NCBI RefSeq assembly: GCF_000264905.1
Contig: NW_006763142.1
Location: 1,532,437 to 1,596,436 of the forward strand
DNA length: 64,000 bases
Direction of reading: 5' to 3'
DNA from: Stereum hirsutum FP-91666 SS1
Lineage: Eukaryota > Basidiomycota > Agaricomycetes > Russulales > Stereaceae
The first letter of the stretch is position 1; each line of letters opens with the position of its first letter. The notes under the pieces are model-generated. The model ran no database searches and was not told where the DNA came from. It worked only from the letters and a program-made list of their open reading frames with translations. The position numbers and the translations under genes are program-made. Positions 1-11,930 of the stretch are shown here, one piece after another.

Positions 1-1498
1 TAGATGCTGGTGCACACCTCGAGACATTCGGTGTCGACTCTCTGATGTCCATCGAGATCTTCCACAAGTTGAAAGGCGCCTTCCCGGGGGTTCCACTCGA
101 CGCTACTACTCTTGCTGATTGCAATACCATTGCGGCTATAGTCGATGAGGTGAACGCCGCGTCGGGCATCCCACTTAGCCCGCCTGCCGCTTTCGTCGTC
201 GATTCGGACGCGCATGATGCCTCGGTTTCTGACTCGGGGATCGGAAGTTCCACCAGTGAGCATGAGGCTGGCGTGAAGTCTGTTGTTGCTCAGGTCCTCG
301 GTGTTCCCTATGAAGACATTGCGGACGAGCACGACCTCGAGCTCTTAGGTATGGACTCTTTGAGAGCCCTTGAGGTACGATCCCAGCTCGAGAAGAAGGT
401 GCGTTTTTCGTTACATTTTCCCGAGCACTATCTCATCTTACCTTCGTACCCCACAGTACTCCATTACTCTTCCGATGGATCGCTTCTCAACCTGTCGCAC
501 GGTGACCGCGATCGAATCGCTCGTCTCGTCGTACACCAACAAGAAACCTGATTCCGACCAGGTATCTCGCAAGGTCGCGCTCGATCCCAAACTACAAGCC
601 CTCGCGGAGACGATGGGTCTCACCAACGCCGCCACTCCTATTCAGCACAGCACGATCCCCGACAGAGCGTCATTGTTCGTTATCCACGACGGAGGAGGAC
701 GTATCGACTACACCAAACGTCTCCTGCCCCTTGATCGCGATGTTTGGGGCATCAACAACCCTTATTTCTTCCAACCCGATACTTGGGAATCCTTGGAGGA
801 GATGGCGGCCGAGTACGTGGGTTATATTTTGCGTGCGGCACCATCCAAACCCGTTGTTCTCGCCGGTGAGTGTCTTGGTTCATCTCAACTTCTAAAATAG
901 ACTAACTGACAAGTCACATCTAGGTTGGTGTGTCGGCGGTGTCATCGCATTCGATATCGCTCGGCGGCTCATGCGTGAGGGAGTCACCGTCACCGGTGTT
1001 ATCCTCCTCGACAGCCCACCTCCCAACAACCACGTCCCTATCACCGAAGACCAGTTCAACTGGGTCACCAAACGGAGGGGTGCACCCATAACAGGAGACA
1101 TGATCGGCTTCGTCAGGAAGCAATTCGTCGCGAGTGCTCGCATGCTCAGTCGGTACTGTGAGGGTTTCGATCCCAACGGACCAGTCCCGCGTCTCGTATA
1201 TCTTCGCGCCGCCGAAGGCTTGCAGATCCCTGGCGCGCACCCCTTCATCACTGATCGCAGTGATCCAGAGAAGATCGTTGAAGGCTGGCGGTCGTTGGTT
1301 GGTGAGCGTCTGAAGATCTGCGAGATGCCAGGGGACCACTTCCAGACATTCGATACCGAGAACGTGAGTGTTTTTTTATATCTACGTATTCTCCGCGAAG
1401 CCGTCCTGACCTTTTTCTGCTTCGTGCTTCCCATTGATTAGATTAAAACGGTATCCAAGCTGATGGCCGAGGGGTGTGCATATTTGGAGTCGTTGTAG
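1..1498 (+). CDS. Non-reducing polyketide synthase, C-terminal part (ACP-ACP-thioesterase), 5' end outside window
   Basis: Exons 3-398, 457-865, 924-1363 and 1442-1498 join in frame to 433 visible residues ending at TAG. Two acyl-carrier domains are seen: the first has the phosphopantetheine motif GVDSLMS at the left edge, the second GMDSLRA near nt 350. They are followed by a thioesterase/cyclase of the alpha/beta-hydrolase type (HDGGG near nt 690, nucleophile elbow GWCVGG across the 866-923 intron, GDHFQTF near the end). Tandem ACPs plus TE are the usual tail of non-reducing PKSs such as orsellinic acid synthases; the KS, AT and PT domains must lie upstream. The nucleophile elbow shows Cys where Ser is usual. 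The enzyme would build and release the aromatic core that the neighbouring prenyltransferase and reductase modify. Family assignment is firm; the product is inferred. Confidence 0.93.
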
Positions 1499-4138
1499 TT
1501 TCATTCTTGTCACTGTTCGGTCTCGGACTATTTTTACGGATTCATAGAGGCGGCTGCTCTGCTGGCTATACTTGGGATGAATAGGAGAGTGTGTTTTCTT
1601 ATGACATGTGGTACGGGTAATAGTTTCGTCTTTGTTTTTCTGCAATACATCATCTACATGACTTTCCTGGGTGACTACTCTTTCTCGCCCGCCGCGCCTG
1701 GTCGTCCGACATCCCGCCGTTATCTCTTCCTCTCCTTCCGATAGAAAATCTCTCCCGCAACCCCGTCCCAAAAAAACTGATCGATTCGTCCGTGCCATTC
1801 AATCCACTCGATTTTGACCGTCTCGTAAGGCATAATCCTCAAAAGATTGCGGCATGGTTCACTCCCTTCCTTACATCGTGGTCATTCGACGCCACGACAG
1901 TGATCGCGGTAGTAGAGGCCGGTTCGGGCACAGTCGCTTTGGAGTTGTTGAATGGAGGAGGTGGCATCAAGGGAATAAACATCACACGATGCGGATGCGG
2001 GAGAAGGAGAGAGAGCAGAATTATTCTGGGAGGTCTCTGGGCTGGCCTGGAGGTGGAGACTTCGGCGTCGGGGTATCTAGCTGTTTTCTATAAATGTTTT
2101 TCGGTGGGGTGGGTTTTGCGTATCACTTATTACTCCGATCACGTTTGGACGTTTCAACCATGTAGTTGGTTAGCGGTACACTGTTAAGTGAGAAACGCTT
2201 TATAGAAACACTTGTGACCTTCGAACTCGGGGAGAATGGCCGCTTATGGCAGTGCAAGAACATCATAGGCAGATGGGCCACACTCGCCACCTTACCTAAT
2301 AAAAGCAGTTTTTCAAGTTTCGGAGGACGTTCGCAGGCGACGCGAACTTGTCCAGAGACGACCACATACTGGTGCTACGATGGTCTGCCACCGTTCTCGA
2401 TGCTCCCAATATCCTCGATCCTGGCTGTAAGAGACTGGCTTCCGAAATTTGTTGCGGGGAGGTGGTTCATACCCAAGATTCGAATCAGCACTTCCTCAGG
2501 CGCGGATAACTCGATTGATAGACCTCGATTCACTCAAGTCTGTAACGCTGTTCCTCTCACCTCCATCCATGACAAGAACATCACTACCGATGTAGAGGCT
2601 CGTCAGTCGCCGCCGATAATCCACTGGTCTTATGGTGCCCGTCGAAGGCCGCCCGTTCAGCTCACTCATAGTGTTGGTACGTGCCGTACCGTCATTTCGT
2701 TGTGGTTCAAGTGCTTGTCTGCTGGCGGTGGTCTCTTATCCTCAATTGAGCCATTTCGATACTATAAGATATCGAGAGGGTTTATGTCAGATGTCTGGTA
2801 CAAAACGTCCCGAACTATGTACGACTCATGGACGATGCTCAGGTGAGCCGTTCGGAATTACAACGGGCACGGAAGTCTGGGCTTCCCCACGATTTGGGGA
2901 TGCTGACACTTCTACATTGTATAGGCTCAACTGAGCTTCCAGACAGTTGTCATGGACAAGTGCCCTTGTTATTGTTGTCGCACCCTTGACATGCCGTGTG
3001 TTATTACAAACGCCAACAAATGGTCAGAATGATCTAGAGCGGAATTAGAGGCGTCTACTTTTAAAACATAAAGGGCGGTCGTCGCACTCAGTTCGGAACG
3101 TGTGTGGCGCTACAATACCTCCATGGACTAATCTATTAAGCTCAGACCTGATCAGATCATAGGCTTTATGGTAACATGCATGGGTGCAATGCAAATAACC
3201 AGAGCATAGAGCTCGAGCCTGCTTCAGCGCTCTTCGCCTGCTTACAACACACGATTGGGCATTACTGAATCCACCTTATTGAGCAATTGCTGATCAACGG
3301 TTGATTCACTGTCGATCATCGTTGCTCAACCGCCAGGGAAGTCGTGTCCGATGTCACATCAGCGCATCAAATGCATGCAGTAGCTGGCGGCTACACCGAC
3401 TCGCTTGGGACGCCTTTACTTCCGTCAGCGCGCAATTTCGCCCACGGTCGCTCATGCTCTCTGTGCAGATATAGCACCCTTTCCGACCTTTCCTTATGGT
3501 CTGGTTTACTGAACACCGTGCCTGTTTTCGGCGTTGCGCAAGAACTGTCGCAAGTCGCATATACCCCCACTCGGGACTTTGGGGTCTTTTCACCTGAGAA
3601 CCCTTTTTGGGGAATGCCCCCTGTCCAGGTGGGTCATCGTAAACCAGTCGCAATAAACCTTACAGGGAGTAAAGGAATACACTCTATGATACGACAGGCC
3701 TAGCATTCTTGGTCGGAAATAAACATCCTCACCACGGTGTCCGATGCATGGCTCACCTGAGTAGGTGCATTTTTAAGGTAACGACTCCGAGCCAGGGCCA
3801 TCACATGGAGAACAGCACCAGTATTTGGATTACGCAGGCTGTGTGGATTGGCGGGAATTTCTACAAAATAATTCCTCGTTGCCCCATTGCTCTTAGAAGG
3901 TATGCTTTGTTGGATGACCGGCGCAGTTTGAGCTAGCAGGCCCGAGGGACACTGTAATTATATTCGCTCCATTGTTTCACGGTGATCAGCGACGACCTCG
4001 ACAGCACAGGATGACTGGCCTTATACGCCACCTTCGTAGCAATATAAAGTCGCCACCTACAGCGTAATAAACGACCAGCTTACCTGTCTTTCTTTTTGTG
4101 TTGGCTACCTGAGGAGGCTCGCACGACACTTTACCATC
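1499..4138. other. Intergenic region without a recognisable gene
   Basis: About 2.6 kb between the PKS and the GMC gene. Several open frames of up to 130 codons exist, but none shows a domain or a believable exon structure. A TATA-like ATATAAAG lies at 4042-4049, about 90 bp before the GMC start. Confidence 0.6.
4042..4049 (+). promoter_or_regulatory. TATA-like box of the GMC oxidoreductase gene
   Basis: ATATAAAG sits 90 bp upstream of the ATG at 4139, the expected range for a fungal core promoter. No experimental support. Confidence 0.45.
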
Positions 4139-6851
4139 ATGTTCTCATACCGCCCTTCATTCTTGGGATTACTTCCTTTCGTCACCTCTGCGTTCGCCAC
4201 GCTTTACCAGGACCCGTCAGGCCTTTCTCAAAATGCGACATACGACTACATTATCGTCGGAGGTAAATAATTTCTCTCTGACAATTAGCCGGCACATCAG
4301 AAATTCTGATTTCACCCTTGTGCTTGGAACCTTGCAGCTGGAGCCGGTGGTGGCGTGCTTGCCAACAGGCTGACTGAGTCTGCTGAAGTTAAAGTTCTCT
4401 TGATCGAGGCGGGAGGAAGGTTGGTTCCTGTCCGCATAGCATCATGGCTCCTGGTTGATGTTGCGCTGACACTCTATTGCAGCGACTACAACAACCAAGA
4501 GATCTTAGTCCCTCGGCTCGGGGCCGGACCATTGAGTAACTCGCCATTCGTATGTTGGATTTTATTTTATTGTTTCCGAGCCATACCAACCGTACTGATG
4601 TTTCTACGCTAGTCTTGGAACTTCACGACTACCCCGTCTCCCGGCCTGGACAATCGTACGCTGTCCTACCCTCGGGGCTTTGTTCTTGGCGGTTCTACAT
4701 CCATCAGTAAGCGTTGCGCTCATCTGCCAGTGGATGCTATGTTGAATACGATTGATAGACTTCATGGGGTACACTCGCGCTGCTCGAGATGATTACGACC
4801 GTTGGGCCAGAGTTACGGGAGATGATGGATGGTCATGGGACAACCTCTACCCTTACATGATCAAGGTCAGTGATGCACCGCCCCAAATCGAGATGATCTA
4901 CTTGGTTTCCTGATACTCTCGTCTGCATATAACGCTAGCTGGAGAACCTGACTGAGCCCTCCAGTCACGCCAACGTCAGCGGAGAATACAATCCTGCCGT
5001 CCACGGTTACAAAGGTGAGAGCGGTTCGTGTCAAGACGTTATGATGACAGCTGATGGCCCCCTTTGCGCACAGGACCGCTCCAGACGAGCTTGACAGGTT
5101 TCCCTTTGTCGACGGATAGCAGAGTTCTGAATGCATCTGCCCAGCTTTCGGAGGAATTCCCGTTTAACCTTGACGTCAACTCTGGTAGCCCTCTTGGACT
5201 CAGTAAGTTTGACAGTGATGTCTTGTCCATTATTGCCTGCTCACGATCATGATCTTCTAGGTTGGTCGCAGACCACGGTATTTATCCTCGTACTGCGTGT
5301 TTCTGTGACCGTTTTCTGATCGGCTATTATGCACAGATTTCGGATGGTGCACGGTCGAGTTCGGCGAGGGATTATATCGCTCCCGTTCTCAATCGCTCAA
5401 ACCTTGACGTTGTAGTCAACACCCAAGTCACGAAGATCGTACAGACTGGAACATTGAACGGACTCCCGGTATTCTCAGGTGTAGAGTTTGCGCAGAGTGC
5501 TTCTAGTATGTGCTTCCCCATCTTTTCTCGCACAATGCTATATAACATACGAACATACTGACCTTCTCTCAGGCCCTGTCTACTCATTGAACGCGACTCG
5601 CGAAGTCCTCCTGTCGGCCGGATCCTTCAAGACGCCCCAGATCCGTGAGCTACATTCCTTACTCACCGCCCGGTGTTTACATGACCGATACTATTGGTTG
5701 TGAAAGTCTTGTTGTCCGGTATCGGCCCCACGGATGTATTGTCCGCTGCTGGCGTAGAGACCATTGTCGATCTGCCCGATGTCGGAACCAACATGCAGGC
5801 AAGTTACTCACTGCGATATATCCGGACACCAGACCTCGCTAATCATAAGCGCGATTCGATAGGACCATCCCCTCGCGACTGGTGTTTGGACCGTCAGCTC
5901 TAACGACACACTTGACGTGTACAACCGCAACACCACTCTCCAGGCCGAGGCTCTCGAGCAATGGCTAAACAACCGCACCGGAGTGGACGTCATCTCTGCT
6001 GGAAATCAATGGGCATTCTTGAGGCTGCCATCCAACTCGTCTATCTATGAAAACGAGACTGATCCGAGTGCGGGACCTACGTCCGCTCAAATGGAGCTTG
6101 GCTTTGCGGTCAGCAGCGTCGCATACTTACCTTTGTATTTTACGCTGACAAGTTGTGTGGTATTTGGATGTTCAGGATAGCTTCATTTCGTTCACGGAGC
6201 CGGCACCTGCAAACGGGAGCTTCTTCTCGTTAACTGTCAGTGCCGTGTCTGTCAGTTCCCGTGAGTCGTCACTGTACTCAATTGCATACTGATGCATCTT
6301 CCTGACGTTCCGAGCTCTCCCCCTCCAGGTGGGTCCGTCACTATCAACAGCACCGACCCCTTCCAATACCCCATCATCGACCTCAACTTCCTCGCCACCG
6401 ACATCGACGTGTTCACCATGCGCGAAGCCATCAAGGCTGCCCGGCGCTTCGTCGCCGCGCCTGCATGGTCCGACTGGATCACAGGCGAATACGGATCATT
6501 CGCACAGGCCCAAACGGACGACGAGATTGATGCGTACGTGAGAGCCGGGTCGTTCACGAACGCCCATGCGTCGTGCACAGTGCCGATGGGCAAGACGGGC
6601 AACGACACGAGCTTGGGAAGCGGAGCATTGAACTCGGATTTGACGGTGAAGCAGACGGTCGGGTTGAGGGTCGTGGATTCGACTATCTTCGTCAGTATTT
6701 TTCTCGAATGTCTCCCTCCGCATCAGTGGTGCTGATTGAAAATTTTCAGCCCTTCATCCCGTCCGCGCACACTCAGACCCCGACGTACGTCGTCGCTGAA
6801 CGCGCTGCCGATCTGATCAAGAAGGCTGATGGGCGCTACAATACCAACTAA
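4139..6851 (+). CDS. Secreted GMC-family FAD oxidoreductase (aryl-alcohol-oxidase-like)
   Basis: Fifteen exons (4139-4262, 4338-4419, 4483-4549, 4613-4706, 4759-4865, 4939-5014, 5074-5202, 5261-5277, 5337-5505, 5573-5644, 5707-5798, 5863-6108, 6176-6260, 6329-6690, 6750-6851) sum to 1824 nt, or 607 residues, normal for the family. A hydrophobic start (MFSYRPSFLGLLPFVTSAFA) looks like a signal peptide. The FAD dinucleotide motif GAGAGG follows, then LIEAGG, the GMC signature PRGFVLGGSTSIN, and SGIGP. Near the C-terminus a His lies in NAHASCT and another in SAHTQ; these match the two catalytic histidines, although the usual HPVGT form is altered. The intron at 5799 begins GC rather than GT. It probably oxidises an alcohol on the cluster product, or acts extracellularly as lignocellulose-type oxidases do; which of these is undecided. 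Confidence 0.94.
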
Positions 6852-7226
6852 TGAGCTACTTCCCCTTTTATTTATGGAAGGATCAATAAGATCACCAACA
6901 CCGCTCTTTTCATCATACCTTTCGACTTTGGTTTCCACGGATTGTTTACATAAATTTCGTCTTCGTAATATGATATAATGTTTTCTTTGTGGCAGCATGC
7001 CCAGCTCAATATGGTGGCCATTATGGTTCTAGTATTCAGGCAAACGTCGAATGAGGCTTCGAAATACAGAGCTTTTGCACTTCAGATCACTGAGAAGCGC
7101 CGGATTGGGGAGAGCAGCTGACTGGAAAACAAGATGCCGGCCTATGTAGTAGGCTCTCCTCGACTGATTCTCATAATATCCCAAGTGAGTGTTCAGCCAA
7201 AAAAGAGCGTACCAGGTACGACTCCC

Positions 7227-7345
7227 TTTATTGCTGGTTGCATAAATAATGAGAATCCGCGGCGAAAGAAAAAGAAAGTTTGCAACGAGAGGTTGCCTCT
7301 GAGCTCGCTCGGACCGGCCGGCGAGAAGCCTGGGGAGGTCGCAGG
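7227..7345 (+). repeat. tRNA-derived SINE-like repeat, copy 1
   Basis: This copy contains a RNA polymerase III B-box-like GGTTCAAACC near 7345 and an A-box-like GAGCTCGCTCGG 44 bp upstream, the spacing found in tRNA genes. It shares the stretch from TTATTGCTGGTTGCATA through TGAGAATCCGCG, and the B-box neighbourhood, with an inverted copy at 7505-7660. It does not fold into a proper tRNA, so a tRNA-derived SINE or decayed tRNA is the better reading. Confidence 0.5.
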
Positions 7346-7504
7346 TTCAAACCAGACCCAGAGAATTCTTGCAGCCCTACCTATAGTGCTCTTCCCGCGA
7401 ATGTTCCCTACCCATGGTATGCATTCAGATAATTATGTCAGGCTCTAAATACTTATAGAAAATGTGGGTCACTCATTCTCTTGATCTGAGCGTGGCGCAC
7501 AAAG

Positions 7505-7660
7505 TGCAATATTTACCGGGTTCGAGTGGTTTCGCTGGGCTCGAACCCGCGACCTCCCCACGCTCTTTGCCGGTCGGTCCGACGCTCCCCGAGCGAGACC
7601 TCTTATCGCAAACTTTTCTTTTCCGAGACGCGCGGATTCTCATTATATATGCAACCAGCA
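7505..7660 (-). repeat. tRNA-derived SINE-like repeat, copy 2 (inverted)
   Basis: Reverse-strand relative of the copy at 7227-7345. On the minus strand it starts with the same TTATTGCTGGTTGCATA block and ends with a B box (GGTTCGAGCC) in a better T-arm-like setting than copy 1. Confidence 0.5.
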
Positions 7661-7812
7661 ATAACTTGGACAATCACCAGCGGCTTACAGTCAAGACCTT
7701 TGTGACCGGGATGGGCATAATTGGTTGTAAGTTGGTTGTAAGACAAGGAACGTATCAATCAGCCTACCACCGATCACGTTCAAACCGTACGTTCGATTTC
7801 CTCCCGGGAATA

Positions 7813-8086
7813 GACCGTATCTGCAGCCCAGAATATGAGAGATTTCTTAACAGAAGAATCACTCACTTTTTTATCAGCAGACTCGAAAATAACCGAAGCT
7901 GGACGTTCAAAAGTCGTAGGAAGCCGGAAACGCACTGTCTGCGCGTTGTGATTGGCTCGGATGGCCTCCGACCGCCATTTGAGACCTTCGCTCCACGCCT
8001 GTTTTATCGCTCCAAACTTTCAAATTTTCAGGAGAAAGACTGATATTCTCAAGTCCCCATTCATATTTTGGGCTGCAGATACGGTC
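7813..8086. mobile_element. MITE-like element with TA target duplication (GACCGTATCTG family)
   Basis: The terminal inverted repeat begins GACCGTATCTGCAGCCCA and extends about 26 bp with one mismatch. Both ends are flanked by TA (7811-7812 and 8087-8088), the target typical of Tc1/mariner-type elements. No transposase frame lies inside, so it would be non-autonomous. Confidence 0.7.
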
Positions 8087-8884
8087 TAATGTCGATTGCT
8101 CCTGCATCGTTGCTCGGAGGTGTTGACAAGAATGACGATACAAGGCAGTGAGTAAACGTCCACAGTGAATGCTTACTCTCGGGGCTATCACCTGATCTCC
8201 GAGTCACAGGGTGTCAAAGAGACTACAGAGAGTGATGCCCAAGTGATGCAGGAACGATAGAATAGGATAGAATTGCTGTTTACCGTGCACCTGAGCGAGG
8301 CTCTGTTTCTCTTGATACATCTTTCTCTGAGCTCAGTTAGTTATTATCAGCCGTACCTCGAGCGCACAATGATTATTTGCAGCCCATTGTCGAGAAATGA
8401 TCGATGCAGAGCGAAGACTAGTACTGGAGGAATCCCAGCGCTGACATTGTTGATCGTGAGTCAGCTGTGATGTGTCAACAAGTCAGTTCATTTGTCATCA
8501 GTACCGGGCGGCCACAGCCTTCCTGATTTATCCAACAAAGCGCCGTCACCAGCCAGTCTGGTCCTCCCTGGAACCCGTCAGGAGCTGCAACAATAGATTG
8601 CCGCGTGAACACGCGTCGAACGGCTTTACTGAAGAAGACTAAAGGCCTCTACATCGATTCTATATGCGTATATGATCGATGATAGAGCGGTCATTTCAGT
8701 CTACACATCTGTGAGACGATCCTTGGCATTGGCCGATTAACAACTTCGTGATGGAGACCTACCGCACTTGGAACTGCAGGCCTCGGGCTATAAAGAAGTA
8801 TGCCTCGCCCGCACACATCAAGCGTTGTTGTACCCTCCATAGTTCATTTCTGAAGCCCCATCCATAGATCGCTCTCTCGTCGAC

Positions 8885-10405
8885 ATGCCCCAAGTTTGCA
8901 AATCACCCGACCCCTTGGCTGAAGGCCGTGTTGGAACGTTCAGCGAGGTCTTCCCTCCTAAACCTCACTGGACTAGTGCAGATGTCCCCGACCTGACTGG
9001 GCAGACCATCATCGTCACTGGCGGAAACTCTGGAATAGGAAAGGAGACCTGTAGGGTGCGTAAAGAACCATGCTTTCTTTCGATTCAACTGCCCCTCTTC
9101 GTTTCGACTGACCATCTCGACGCATTATAATGAAACTGATCGCACCCTGGTTTTATGGTTTTAAATGGCTGTCGCATATCATCAGGTCCTTTTGTCGAAA
9201 AACGCACGCGTGTATATGGCCGCGCGGTCCGAAGCAAAAGCGAAGGCCGCGATCACGGAACTCAAGGCCAGTACGGGTAAAGACAAGATATTCTGGCTCA
9301 AGCTTGATCTTGCGGATTTGCCGTCAGTGAGGCACGCGGCAGAAGAGTTCATGGAGAAGGAGCCTGAGCTGCATGTCGTGTTTAACAACGGGTATGTCAT
9401 GGTCACAGCTGCTTCCATCTATTGCGCTCTGATCATTCATCGACCGGCTTATCTCCACAGAGGTATCATGCAGGCGCCCCTCGAGGATCTGACGGCACAG
9501 GGATACGATGCGAGCTTCGGAGTGAACTGCCTTGGTATGTCTGCTTTCTAAAATTCCGAGAATACATTGCTGACAGATACTCACTTGTGGCACAACCATT
9601 TTTGTGTTACTGAATATGCAGGTCCCTTTTTCTTCACAACTCTTCTCCTTCCCGTTCTCACCCGCACCGCCGCCTCCGAGTCGGCAGCCGCATCAGGACA
9701 CCGGGTTCGCGTTGTCCACACATCATCGAATTCACATGACGGGATGGCGCCCTCTGCTGGTCTTGTTTGGGAGTCCATGCAGAGAGACAAGGATAAGGCG
9801 TTGCCGATGAGGAAGAAGATGGGAAAGTTCCAGCTGTATGGACAAAGCAAGCTTGTAAGTTTTATTCATTACATGGTGCTCGTCTTGGAAGATACTGAGG
9901 AGGTACATTTCTAGGGTCAGGTCCTGTTTGCGAAAGAGTTGGCGAGGAGGTATGGAAGCAAGGGGATCGTCTCGATTTCGCTGCATCCAGGTTAGTTCCG
10001 CCAGACACGTTCATTTCATTCCCATCTCAATATCCATCGTATTGATAATTTTGCTCCAGGTCTCGTCAGCACCGAACTACAGCGCAACTTCAATCCGCTC
10101 GTGGCGGGAGCCATGAGGGCCGTGTTCACCGACACAGCACACGGCGCAATCACACAGCTGTTCGCTGGCACCGCGCCACAGGCGCTCGAGCTCAATGGAG
10201 AGGTCAGTCCCTATTCCTCTTCTCCTCCATTACACTACGGTGTCTTACAAAGTATGGTATGCATGGGCGCTGATTGTTTTGGCTGTTCGATAACTAGTAT
10301 TTGACGGCATATGCGAGGCGGTCGAAGGCGAGTAAGATGGCGGACGATCCTGAGCTTGCGAAGAAGCTTTGGGCATTCTGCGAAGAGCAGCTCGAGAGTT
10401 TTTGA
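8885..10405 (+). CDS. Short-chain dehydrogenase/reductase (retinol-dehydrogenase-like)
   Basis: Seven exons (8885-9055, 9186-9391, 9461-9534, 9622-9854, 9915-9990, 10060-10202, 10298-10405) give 1011 nt, 336 residues, with consistent phases throughout. The Rossmann cofactor motif TGGNSGIG is at about residue 45. NNGG stands where NNAG is usual, a serine region HTSSNSH precedes the catalytic YGQSK (YxxxK), and HPGLVSTEL follows. The length fits the extended single-domain SDRs of fungi. Its position between the GMC and UbiA genes suggests oxidation or reduction of an alcohol or ketone in the same pathway; the substrate cannot be read. A CTATAAAG box lies about 90 bp upstream. Confidence 0.93.
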
Positions 10406-11930
10406 AGTAGGGTCATGATCTGTTTACGATTTTTCATGTGATAGGGCTTGAAGCTTACACAGCACTGGCCACATACTCACGACGCGTTTCCTTGTTCTCG
10501 TTCTTGTGGATGATGTACGGACATGGTTGAGTATTTTTTTGTCTCTTTTCGTTATGCTATACCATTGATTCGAATTCGGAGGTGTACATACCACTCAAGA
10601 CAAGAGTGTGTTGAGAATGATGCCGTGAGGATCAGATGTGACAATGAGTAGAAGAGGTATCTTCCGTCACGTCCTAGGACTGAGAATATACTTCAACATC
10701 TGCCCACTCAAACGACTTAGGAGACCCGACGTGTTTTGACCTAGCCACAAGTCAATGTAAACGTTCCCCATGGCGTTCCAAGCTTGCCTGGGTACATAGG
10801 AAAGAGCTAAGCGTCGGAGACCGAATTTCTTGCGAGCCATCGTTGTCGTGCTCGACCTCCATATTTTCAACTGCTGGGTCAGCACCCATGTACATCTCGG
10901 TGTAGTCCATGATCGCTGTCAAGATTTCATGAGGTTGGAAAATTTGTGTAAAGAGAAGTGTAACTCAGGGCTGTGCGCGTCCTTGATGCTCTGCTCAAGA
11001 GATATCCTACCATAACGCCTCAATGTTCGCAAGTGTGTGCTCCATCAGATTGCCAGTGGCTTACAATGCAATACTCCCGGGTCGATTTCCTTGATACTTA
11101 GTATTGGTCGGTCAAACTCAAATACCGGTATCATAATCTAGTACGAGTACTACAGCTACAACCGCCCAGTTGAGATATCGCCTCGGGCGTGAATAAGACT
11201 CTGTTTTGCTTCGGATATTTCCATTGGATCTAGCGGGGTGTCGAGATCAGACTTGCGATGGGAAACGGGTTTGTGGCACGGTTTCAACGGCGTGAAAATC
11301 ATGACCGAAATGTTTGGCTAGTCCAGTCAGTGATTTCTCCTTTTGTGAGTATAAGAGCCCTGAGCGCTGTAATACCTCGGGCATTATGAATATCTAGGGC
11401 GCCATTAGTTATCAGCGGTCTCGTGAATGGTGATAAAACACAGAGATCCACACTGAGGAGGAGAAGTCTCTGTGTACACAAACAACGATGATGACTTACC
11501 TAGGCTTGACACGAGTATTCACTAGTATTCAGGGCAAGAGTTGCTCTTGTAGCGACAATGATACACGCACAACAAAATCGTGACGTCTGCGCTAGAACCA
11601 GTGTCTGCGACCATATGATCCAACCAAGAATGTTTGACAAGCTCTAAGACAATGTCTGAATATGCATGTACAGACATCACACAAGTGATAGGTTGGAAGA
11701 GCTTACGACCTACGAGAAGGAAAGAATTCAAACATTATCCATGGCCGGAATATAAATAGTACGTAGAACAGGTTAACACTGTTGGATACGTAATGAGAGT
11801 GTTTATCTAAAATCCCTGTATGCTTGAAGAAAGAGGTAAACGCAGAATAGATCTACGAAGGAAGCGGATAGAGTATCTTAGAGACACATCAGGCATAGGG
11901 TACGTGACCCTATCTCATATCCTCAGTACA
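10406..11930. other. Intergenic region, nothing assigned
   Basis: Converging 3' ends of the dehydrogenase and the UbiA gene. Short open frames occur on the minus strand, but none resembles a known protein or splices convincingly. Confidence 0.55.

Larger units (their letters stand above)
6852..8884. other. Intergenic region with transposon and SINE-like repeats
   Basis: Two kb with no supported gene. It holds an inverted pair of tRNA-like repeats (7227-7345 and 7505-7660) and a TA-flanked inverted-repeat element (7813-8086), listed separately. A TATA-like CTATAAAG at 8789-8796 serves the dehydrogenase that follows. Confidence 0.6.

Noticed and set aside
1382..1798. Antisense open frames over the PKS 3' end
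   Set aside because: Shadows of the coding strand and its downstream region; no independent support.
1792..2187. 131-codon open frame between the PKS and GMC genes
   Set aside because: No domain, no homology I recognise, overlapping frames of equal quality, and no intron evidence.
7300..7360. Functional tRNA gene
   Set aside because: A and B boxes are present, but acceptor, D and anticodon stems do not pair.
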